From assembly GCA_021787655.1 (NCBI GenBank), contig JAJYLM010000015.1, positions 1-21,615 on the forward strand: 21,615 nt of DNA, given 5' to 3'. Position 1 is the stretch's first letter. The number at the start of each line of letters is the position of its first letter. The stretch comes from a bacterium (GTDB lineage Bacteria > JAMCPX01). This document shows positions 16,601 to 21,615 of the stretch, one piece after another. The position numbers were made by a program, and so were the translations under genes. The notes under the pieces were generated by a model. That model searched no databases. It was not told the DNA's origin and saw only the letters and a program-made list of their open reading frames with translations.

Positions 16601-16829
16601 CCGTGACCGGGCAGTAACGGTCTACGAGAAAGGCCTGAACGCAGACGAACGAAAAGAGCTTTTTTATCAGCGTCTGATGCTGCTGTATCACTCCATGGGA
16701 CGCCGCCCGGCGGCCGCTGCACTGTACAGACGCTGTGCAGCAGTCCTGATCAGGACCCTCGGCATAGAACCGTCCCGCAGGACCAGGGAGATTTTTGAAC
16801 GGATTTCCCGTCGTAAAATCCGCGGGTAA
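13602..16829 (+). CDS. MalT-like STAND ATPase with SARP-type (winged helix plus BTAD) C-terminus
   Basis: A 1075-residue signal-integrating transcription regulator. GTG is the start codon, with GGAGG 9 bp upstream. The N-terminal STAND NTPase has Walker A GLPGAGKTT (40-48), Walker B VLVFDNYHE (D130) and SRTQPP (162-167), as in MalT. A winged-helix-like region and then TPR-like helical repeats fill about 330-800. From about 815 an OmpR-type winged helix (LLQLLISHYDRSVDFDSISSVLW, HQTLDVTIHRLRKLLG) leads into a bacterial transcriptional activator domain (about 910-1070). Thus DNA binding is SARP-like instead of the LuxR HTH of MalT. The inducer is unknown. The gene is 24 bp downstream of the FGGY kinase, so it may control that operon. 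Base composition is strongly mosaic: near 63% G+C at both ends and near 30% in the middle. Confidence 0.88.
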   Translation: MNNQTLAKLQSPVTEHVVIRKRLFHLLDQARKKKSAWVTGLPGAGKTTLVASYLASNRVPHAWYHLDSSDADPATFFYYLRFVIKNLTPSKRTKLPHLTPEYLAHIDVYARRYFENLFAMLPKGFVLVFDNYHEINGNPLFHTILGDVLMQVPENCSVMVISRTQPPEALMRLQVNGAMEIIDHESVKFTLDEVKDLVHWYKGNNDQQEAVQKLHTWTDGWAAGIILMLERYKQYDEKTLPENMNGYQSIFDYFSSEIFNRLDSDVQMFLLKTCLFPSMSVVMARQLSGNDQAGRLLDNLVKSHYFTILRQNLFYQYHDLFRDFLVFKAKEFFSESQRNQLLIQAATILQENNKDEQALELFFQAKAWNHIGYSIKVNAKNLISQGRNKLLETWIRRLPGEIINYDPWLLYWLGEASAVLNPVQARSYFEMAYNIFLSNKTGADGLYLAWCGIIETFIYEYGNFVPIRKWIHRMEGIMKTHGKFPSREIETRVLSLMVYALIHYNPFHPHLRAWADRTLKLLKYIRDPEQRVYYIFSVTQYYSWTGNVKKVGILLAMIHESMKSSSIKSQLMLKMYTAGYYRHLGNQEKCLRTVYDGLEISDRYGVHFLDHMIIVQAVYFYLGIGDIHSTQASLQKMASKVNRANALHVIQFDTLSGYVDYLQGNTLLAVEKIKNSLVLSQKAHIPFAQGLCLLSLSQVLYTSGNLKESEKYYRLGLMIAQRMKSNSLKFLAYCTHAFWLLNKKSSKERGIKELRNAIVLSKKYGMRIVYFVGGSMVTQLYLAALEHNIEVEYVKSIIHDLGLMPERPPVECENWPWRLKISTMGNMRILADNVILPWSKNTHGKLLELLQLLISHYDRSVDFDSISSVLWPDAPGDYAHQTLDVTIHRLRKLLGTGDAVLAEAGRLMINPKVCWLDVQAFGEIGTRLEALLQGLDPSIKPADRHARIRDLGSRMLRLYQGDFFAQEPLPPWAIGFRETLRDRFTAIVEMLGAYYEKKGDRDRAVTVYEKGLNADERKELFYQRLMLLYHSMGRRPAAAALYRRCAAVLIRTLGIEPSRRTREIFERISRRKIRG

Positions 16830-16892
16830 CTGCAGACCGCATTGATGGTGAACCCGGTACTGCACCTGCCCTTGTTATTGCAATTCCGGTCA

Positions 16893-16907
16893 GGAGTATG
16901 TTACTCC
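16893..16907. promoter_or_regulatory. Short palindrome upstream of the methyltransferase gene, candidate operator
   Basis: GGAGTA (16893-16898) and TACTCC (16902-16907) are perfect 6-bp inverted repeats around TGT. A TATGTT that could act as a -10 element (16897-16902) lies inside it. A TTGTTA (16872-16877) sits 19 bp upstream of that, a spacing longer than ideal. It is suggestive only. Confidence 0.25.
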
Positions 16908-16944
16908 AGACCGTGGTTGAACAGGAGCAGAACACAATCATACT

Positions 16945-17601
16945 ATGACATGGGACGATCAATACAGGCAGTCCGGACAATTATGGGGCAATGAACCAGG
17001 CATACTGGCGGTCGCTGCGGTAAACTATCTGACATCCGCGAAGCCGGTACCTTCAGTGCCGTTTCTGCTCGATATCGGCTGCGGTTACGGGAGGGATGCT
17101 TTTTTCATATCCGGTTTCATGCCGTGCCGGATTCTCGGCATCGACGTCTCTGAAAGATCCATAGCAATGGGAACAGCCAGGGCAGCCGAAACCGGGAAGC
17201 AGAATATTCAGTTTCAGCGCATGGACTTTACCAGTCTCGGAGCACAGCAGTTCGATATCGTCTTTATTTCCAATCTCTACCAGATCCTGCACCCGGAACA
17301 GAGAGACGCTCTCCGGAAGATGGCTGCCCGGGTGCTCAGGCGCGGCGGCCTGCTGATGCTCAGCACGCTTTCGGTCAACGACCCCGAGCACTATGCAAAG
17401 GGCAGGGCAGTACCGGGAGAACGCAATTCTTATGAAGATAACGTGTACCTGCATTTCTGCACCAGGGACGAGCTTGTGCAGGATTTCGCATTCCTGACGG
17501 TGCGGTCGCTTGAGGAGCATGATTATCACGAACCGCGCGTTACCGGTGAGGTACACCACCACGTATCATGGCTGCTGATCGGCACACGGGAGGATCGCTG
17601 A
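16945..17601 (+). CDS. Class I SAM-dependent methyltransferase
   Basis: A 218-residue Rossmann-fold methyltransferase. Motif I is LLDIGCGYGRDA (41-52), D67 in ILGIDVSE is the ribose-binding acid, RMDFTSL is motif II/III, and FDIVFISNLYQIL is motif IV. GGLLMLSTLS follows as motif VI. The start MTWDDQYRQSGQLWGNEPG resembles TehB-like and small-molecule methyltransferases, but the acceptor cannot be read. An in-frame stop lies at 16918-16920 and no other start exists between, so 16945 is the start although AGGAG is 17 bp away. The stop codon overlaps the next gene's ATG by one base (TGATG), which implies translational coupling to the patatin gene and a shared pathway. Confidence 0.85.
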   Translation: MTWDDQYRQSGQLWGNEPGILAVAAVNYLTSAKPVPSVPFLLDIGCGYGRDAFFISGFMPCRILGIDVSERSIAMGTARAAETGKQNIQFQRMDFTSLGAQQFDIVFISNLYQILHPEQRDALRKMAARVLRRGGLLMLSTLSVNDPEHYAKGRAVPGERNSYEDNVYLHFCTRDELVQDFAFLTVRSLEEHDYHEPRVTGEVHHHVSWLLIGTREDR

Positions 17602-18470
17602 TGATGAACAGGAAAGCCGGCAAATCTGCGCTCGTCGTGGAAGGCGGCGGCATGCGGGGATTGTTTACGGCCGGTGTGCTCCACGCATTCGGCAAAGCCG
17701 GTTTTGATCCCTTTACCCTGTACATCGGTGTCTCCGCAGGTGCGTGCAACCTTGCTTCACACCTTGCGGGACAGTACGACAGGAATTATGACGTCAATAT
17801 TAATCTTTCCACGACCCCTGATTTTATCAATGCCCGGAAGTTTTTGCGCGGCGGCCACTTTATGGACATCGACTGGCTCTGGGACGCCAGCATGAGGGAG
17901 TATCCCATCGATACCCGGGACCTGTTTGCGCGCCTGCGTCAGCAGGGAAGGGAATTTATCGTGGTGGTGACGTCCCTGGAAACGGGTAAGCCGATGTATC
18001 TGACACCGGACGAGGACACCGTGGCACACTACATCAAGGTATCGTCATCGGTACCGTTTTTTTACAGGACCGTTCACACGATCGAAGGTCAGAGGGCGAC
18101 GGACGGCGGCGTGGCTGATTCTATCCCGGTCATCGAGGCGTTCAACCGGGGTGCCACAGATATTACGGTCCTGCGGACGCGTCCTTCGGGCTACGTCAAG
18201 AAACCGGGCAAGGCTGCATTTCTTTATCCCCTTCTCTTCAGGAAGCACGGCATGCTTGGCAGGGCACTGAAGGACAGGCCTGTTTCTTACATGAAGGCCG
18301 TACAATTCATCAACAACCCGCCGCCCGGCGTACGGGTGCGTGAGATAGCACCTCCCGAAGGCCTGCGGATTGGCAGGGCAACGACGAACAAGGCGCTCTT
18401 GCAGGAAGCATACCGTGCCGGCATAGAGCACGGACGCACATTCATATCAGCATACACGCCGGCAGATTGA
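17601..18470 (+). CDS. Patatin-like phospholipase
   Basis: Predicted Ser-Asp dyad lipid acyl hydrolase of 289 residues, similar in layout to the YjjU-type bacterial patatins. The frame extends upstream to 17568, but GGGAGG (17588-17593) points to the ATG at 17601. The oxyanion loop is EGGGMRG (14-20), the nucleophile S45 lies in GVSAG, and the catalytic Asp D168 lies in TDGG. The SSSVPFFY block (148-155) is also typical. No signal peptide is seen, so it probably acts at the inner face of the membrane on phospholipids or lysophospholipids. It is coupled through TGATG to the methyltransferase gene and ends 26 bp before the convergent crotonase gene. Confidence 0.9.
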   Translation: MMNRKAGKSALVVEGGGMRGLFTAGVLHAFGKAGFDPFTLYIGVSAGACNLASHLAGQYDRNYDVNINLSTTPDFINARKFLRGGHFMDIDWLWDASMREYPIDTRDLFARLRQQGREFIVVVTSLETGKPMYLTPDEDTVAHYIKVSSSVPFFYRTVHTIEGQRATDGGVADSIPVIEAFNRGATDITVLRTRPSGYVKKPGKAAFLYPLLFRKHGMLGRALKDRPVSYMKAVQFINNPPPGVRVREIAPPEGLRIGRATTNKALLQEAYRAGIEHGRTFISAYTPAD

Positions 18471-18472
18471 TC

Positions 18473-18490
18473 CGAACAGAAGGTTGTTCG
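18473..18490. terminator. Small hairpin between convergent genes
   Basis: CGAACA (18473-18478) and TGTTCG (18485-18490) form a 6-bp stem in the 26-bp gap between the patatin stop and the crotonase stop. There is no T-run on the + side. It may be a weak bidirectional stop signal. Confidence 0.25.
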
Positions 18491-18496
18491 TCAGGG

Positions 18497-19288
18497 TTAT
18501 TTGCCCGTAAACCGGCCCGGACGTTTTTCAAGCATCGCCATGAGTCCTTCTTTGGCATCCTGTGTGTTCATGAGCTTCATGACCCGGGGCACAAGATCCG
18601 CTGCAGCGGCTTCGACACCCTGGTTGACCGCGATCCGTGCCGATGCCAGCGTTGCCTGAACGCCGAGCGGCGCCTGCTGTGCAATCGTTTGCGCGATCTC
18701 CAGTGCGCGTCCGAGTTCGCTGCCCGGGGCCGTCATCTCCTGCACCAGCCCGATACGCTCTGCCTCCGGTGCGCTTATCTCGTCTCCGGTAAGCAGGTAG
18801 CGCATGGCGTTTCCCCAGCCCGCTGCCTGTACCATCCGGATCGTCGCCCCACCGAACGGATAGATGCCGCGCTTTATCTCTATCTGGAGAAACTTCGCGT
18901 CCGACGCAGCTATGATGATGTCAGCGGCAAGCGACAGTTCTATACCCACGGTCATGCAGTAGCCCCTGATGGCGCAGATCAGCGGCTTGGTGCGCGCTTT
19001 CCCGTACAGCGCCCATGGGTCGATCATGTCCTTGCTGATAAAGGATTGACCTTGCTGGACCCTGGGTCCGACGTCTGCAAGGTCGAGGCCCGACGTGAAA
19101 TGGTCGCCGTGGCCGAAGACCACAGCGCACCGGAGGTTCGGGTCCTGCTCATACTCGGTATATGCGGCGCTCAGCTCGGTGAGCATCGACCAGGTAAAGG
19201 CGTTACGTTTTGCGGGACGGTTGATGCCGATGAGAAAGATGTTTCCCCGAACCTCCCGCGAGATGGTCCCTTCTTTTTGTTCGGTCAT
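18497..19288 (-). CDS. Enoyl-CoA hydratase/isomerase (crotonase) family protein
   Basis: A 263-residue crotonase-fold enzyme acting on acyl-CoA. The CoA/oxyanion segments are FGHGDHFTSGLDL and AIRGYCMTVGIEL. Both acid positions of true hydratases are filled: the Glu in GIELSLAADI (rat E144 place) and the Glu 20 residues later in LQIEIKRG (E164 place). Enoyl-CoA hydratase activity is thus plausible, although isomerase or dehydratase activity on another acyl-CoA is possible. The start is set by AAGGAG 6 bp upstream on the minus strand. It lies 31 bp after the lipase-like lipoprotein gene and is almost surely co-transcribed with it. The link could be fatty acid release followed by beta-oxidation. 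Confidence 0.9.
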   Translation of the reverse strand: MTEQKEGTISREVRGNIFLIGINRPAKRNAFTWSMLTELSAAYTEYEQDPNLRCAVVFGHGDHFTSGLDLADVGPRVQQGQSFISKDMIDPWALYGKARTKPLICAIRGYCMTVGIELSLAADIIIAASDAKFLQIEIKRGIYPFGGATIRMVQAAGWGNAMRYLLTGDEISAPEAERIGLVQEMTAPGSELGRALEIAQTIAQQAPLGVQATLASARIAVNQGVEAAAADLVPRVMKLMNTQDAKEGLMAMLEKRPGRFTGK

Positions 19289-19319
19289 GACAATCTCCTT
19301 TCGCTTCTGTCCTGCACTC

Positions 19320-21338
19320 CTACGGAGCGTAGGGATTGATAATGGTACCCGTTGTCAGAAAATCAGCGGCCTGATCCTGGACCTTGATCATCGGATTCGT
19401 TATGTTGATCGGGTTGGCAAGCTTCGCGAACGGATACGTCTCTTCAAGATAAACGGTATCCGTCGGGGTGTTCAGCATGCCATGTGTACCGTAGAACTGG
19501 AAGATGCCGTTCATGGCTGCCGGAGCCGTATACGTCGTAAACGTAAAGAAGGGAAGGATGATGATCGGGTTTGTGTCCCCCCTCGATATGCCGGTGATGC
19601 CCATTGCCGTGGCTTCGCCTTCAGTGGAGATGTGCGGAACAAGCTGGTCAAGGTCAGCCATCTGGAACAGGACCTGTTTTGTGAAGCCAAGCGCCGAGAG
19701 CGGCTGGCGGATCGCAAAACGGGCGTAATTGATAGGGTCGCCGGGGTCGATCAAGGCCTGGAACATGGCCACTTCATCCGTAACGACCGAGGGTGTGATC
19801 CATGAGGGCAGTGCAAGGATGGCCGATATAAGGGGCATAAATTGCGTGTAGATGACCGGGGAATTCATCAGCAGCGATGACAACTCGCCTCCCCCGACGT
19901 TGATCACCGCGTTCCTGGTGTAGGGAGCAACACTGATATAAAAGCTTCCGATGATGCCGCCCAGCGACTGTCCTATGTAGGAACTTGGGTTGGCATCGTT
20001 GGTCGTATTGAACGCAATGGGTCTTCCCATGTTCGCCGATAGCCAGGTCGTAAGCGTAGGACTCTGGAGCAGCCGCGAGAGCTGGACGAGGTCCGTGACC
20101 GTCTGTATAAAATGGTCGCGGATGGCGAAAGGAGCGGTGAAATTAAGAAAGTCAGTCGTGGCATCAGTACCCGTGGGTGTCCTGTCTCCATGGTCGACTG
20201 CATTGATGCTGATGCACGCTATACCGTGCTGCGCAAACTGGTCTGCAACAGAGAGGATGATCTGTGCCCGGTCGCTGCCCAGTCCGTGCTGTACGATGGC
20301 AACAGGGTAGCCGCCCGGAGGAGGGGCGGAAACGGGAACAGTGACAGAAAAATACAGGGTTTCCCAGCTCTGGACGATCGGTGCGCCGTTTGCAGCATCG
20401 ACCTGTATCGAACCGGATACGGGATCCGGCAGGTAGTCTGGTGACGAGAACTCACCGGTCGTGTAGGAAAAGGTCGTTTGCGGGGTGATGGTGGACAGCT
20501 CGGTCGTTGACGAGAAGTAGGGTACTGGCAGTGGTGTTGCTGAGAGCTGCGTCATGATGTCCTGCAAGACCGGCGTTATCTGTTCGGTCGTAAACACCGT
20601 CGCACCTGCAATGTCATTGTACCCGAGGTTGTACGGTGGTTTCGAAAGGATAGAAAACATCGGTGCATATAACTGCCGTGCCTGCTCAAGCAATGGATCT
20701 GACAGGGTGGAAGATGTTTTGATTGCAGTGAAATCAGCATCCGGTGAAAGGGGACCATGATTGAGTCCTTTGACCTTTGTCGTAATGACGACGGCATACC
20801 TGGTCGCCTGCTGCAGCGGATAACCGTATGCGGGCTTGATGCCGAGGGTGTCGAGTATCTCGGTGCCGTTGTATGACGTTGTGGTAAATTCGAAGACCGC
20901 GGGCGTCATTTTGCCGTAATCCGGCGATGCTTGATCGATGTCGATGATGAACGCGCTCGCTGTCGGTTGTACCGAGGCCTGGACCGTCTGCGGCAGCGTG
21001 GACATATCGACCGTGCCGGACAGACTGAACAAGACGGCGCTCGATGTGCCGAAACCGTCGATCTTGTTCATCATCGGGATCAGCATGTTATTGAGCGCTG
21101 TCCGTGAAGCGAGGTTCGGGTCCGTGGCAGGAGCGATAGCATTGAAAGCCCCGGAGCTGTAGGTTTTGCCTGAGATATAGAGATTATTGGGAAACGGTAT
21201 CGACCGGTACACAAGACCTGACGATGTCTGCTGCGGTTGAAAGTAGACAACCGGTCCTGAAGGTGATGATGAACTGCTCGAACATCCGGCAAACGCCAGG
21301 GCAACCAGTACGAAGCCAGCCGCGATATGTTTTTTCAT
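19320..21338 (-). CDS. Lipase-like alpha/beta-hydrolase lipoprotein
   Basis: A 672-residue exported serine hydrolase. The signal peptide ends in lipobox AFAGC (C19), followed by six Ser, so it is likely anchored in the outer membrane or periplasm. Residues 30-330 look like the N-terminal beta-rich region of 'bacterial virulence factor lipase' proteins, with a PFPNNLY motif near the start as in that family. The hydrolase core begins at about 330. VQHGLGSDR is the oxyanion segment, S458 in GQSLGG the nucleophile, D562 or D564 in QMADLDQLVPH the acid, and H619 in GTHG the base. Substrate is unknown; lipid or polyester is most likely. The start is fixed by AAGGAGGG on the minus strand. It is first gene of a two-gene unit with the crotonase. 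Confidence 0.85.
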   Translation of the reverse strand: MKKHIAAGFVLVALAFAGCSSSSSSPSGPVVYFQPQQTSSGLVYRSIPFPNNLYISGKTYSSGAFNAIAPATDPNLASRTALNNMLIPMMNKIDGFGTSSAVLFSLSGTVDMSTLPQTVQASVQPTASAFIIDIDQASPDYGKMTPAVFEFTTTSYNGTEILDTLGIKPAYGYPLQQATRYAVVITTKVKGLNHGPLSPDADFTAIKTSSTLSDPLLEQARQLYAPMFSILSKPPYNLGYNDIAGATVFTTEQITPVLQDIMTQLSATPLPVPYFSSTTELSTITPQTTFSYTTGEFSSPDYLPDPVSGSIQVDAANGAPIVQSWETLYFSVTVPVSAPPPGGYPVAIVQHGLGSDRAQIILSVADQFAQHGIACISINAVDHGDRTPTGTDATTDFLNFTAPFAIRDHFIQTVTDLVQLSRLLQSPTLTTWLSANMGRPIAFNTTNDANPSSYIGQSLGGIIGSFYISVAPYTRNAVINVGGGELSSLLMNSPVIYTQFMPLISAILALPSWITPSVVTDEVAMFQALIDPGDPINYARFAIRQPLSALGFTKQVLFQMADLDQLVPHISTEGEATAMGITGISRGDTNPIIILPFFTFTTYTAPAAMNGIFQFYGTHGMLNTPTDTVYLEETYPFAKLANPINITNPMIKVQDQAADFLTTGTIINPYAP

Positions 21339-21488
21339 ATGACCCTCCTTGGATCAAGGATTACATAAACAGGGGCCGGATGCAACTGCCGGCGGGTTTC
21401 ACGGGCACCGGTGGTTGGGCAGAGCGGTTGAACACAGTGATCAGCCTCTGCTGCCATCCGCAGGCACGATTTAGATTAACGTAGAAAC

Positions 21489-21507
21489 CCACCGTCTTTG
21501 ACGGTGG
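21489..21507. repeat. Hairpin resembling an IS200/IS605-type element end
   Basis: CCACCGTC (21489-21496) and GACGGTGG (21500-21507) form a perfect 8-bp stem with a TTT loop, preceded by GTAGAAAC. Stems of this type sit near the ends of IS200/IS605-family elements and REP-like repeats. No tnpA or tnpB gene is present in the window, so this may be a solo remnant or the edge of an element lying outside. Confidence 0.4.
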
Positions 21508-21536
21508 TTATGGAGAGTTGGCTTTGCCAGTTTTCT

Positions 21537-21586
21537 GTCATTCCCACCCCGTATCAAGTACGGGGCAAACTCCAGTGGGAATCCAG
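21537..21586. repeat. Palindromic dispersed-repeat-like unit
   Basis: GTCATTCCCAC opens the unit and GTGGGAATCCAG closes it; ATTCCCAC (21540-21547) and GTGGGAAT (21575-21582) are perfect inverted repeats. Inside is a second stem, CCCCGTA (21547-21553) with TACGGGG (21559-21565). The 'TCATTCCC...GGGAATCCA' frame is typical of short palindromic intergenic repeats found in many genomes. It is probably multicopy in this genome. Confidence 0.55.
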
Positions 21587-21615
21587 AAATATTATTACGA
21601 AAATGATGAAGGAAG

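Larger units (their letters stand above)
21339..21615. other. Non-coding right edge of the window
   Basis: This 277-bp stretch upstream of the minus-strand lipoprotein gene should contain that gene's promoter, but I could not pick a convincing -35/-10 pair on the minus strand. Its right half holds two palindromic repeats and no credible gene. One short open frame on the plus strand runs out of the lipoprotein gene and has no ribosome site. Confidence 0.5.

Noticed and set aside
17568..17600. Longer start for the patatin gene
   Set aside because: The extra residues overlap the methyltransferase and lack a ribosome site, whereas GGGAGG precedes the ATG at 17601.
18467..19339. 290-residue open frame on the plus strand
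   Set aside because: It mirrors the crotonase gene, which has clear motifs and a strong ribosome site on the minus strand.
1..21615. CRISPR array, tRNA, rRNA or known riboswitch
   Set aside because: No regularly spaced direct repeats, cloverleaf-like segments or recognisable riboswitch cores were seen by eye on either strand.

Overview
The window looks like a chromosomal piece of a Gram-negative, probably anaerobic bacterium of the former Deltaproteobacteria (Desulfobacterota/Myxococcota area). This is inferred from the gene mix: lipobox-bearing lipoproteins, PAS/HD-GYP signalling, a cytidylate-kinase-like protein, a protein resembling the myxobacterial DUF2378/TIGR02265 family, and an alkylglycerone-phosphate-synthase-like flavoprotein. 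Base composition is mostly near or above 50% G+C, with local AT-rich islands. No rRNA, tRNA or CRISPR array was seen, so the placement is only a guess.

Layout. 31-1222: an apparently complete IS4-type insertion sequence with 19-bp inverted ends. 1330-3729: a large lipoprotein hydrolase of the CocE/X-Pro dipeptidyl-peptidase (S15) type, followed by a textbook terminator. 4042-6947: two signalling genes, a short LuxR-type regulator and a GAF-PAS-PAS-HD-GYP protein (predicted cyclic-di-GMP phosphodiesterase). 7231-8997: three small genes: a DUF2378-like protein, a cytidylate-kinase-like P-loop protein, and a very basic/acidic protein made almost entirely of (D/E)RR hexapeptides. 9115-10113: an ornithine cyclodeaminase/alanine dehydrogenase family enzyme. 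10267-16829: three closely packed genes for an AGPS-like FAD enzyme, an FGGY sugar/polyol kinase and a 1075-residue MalT-like STAND ATPase with a SARP-type C-terminus. 16945-18470: a methyltransferase translationally coupled to a patatin-like phospholipase. 18497-21338, on the minus strand: a lipase-like lipoprotein followed 31 bp later by a crotonase-family protein. 21339-21615: non-coding DNA with two palindromic repeats.

How the genes may work together. Many products act on lipids or acyl groups: the AGPS-like enzyme, patatin, crotonase and two exported serine hydrolases. The AGPS-like/FGGY/regulator block is the best candidate for a pathway unit. An FGGY kinase that makes a C3 phosphate beside an AGPS-like enzyme would fit glycerol-ether lipid chemistry or polyol-phosphate oxidation, and the large regulator directly downstream could sense the pathway. 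This is inference; no gene here proves the substrate.

The most unusual sequence-level signals are the two-block (D/E)RR hexapeptide protein and the sharp base-composition mosaic inside the large regulator gene (about 63% G+C at both ends, about 30% in the middle). No clearly unprecedented multi-gene defence or mobile system was found.
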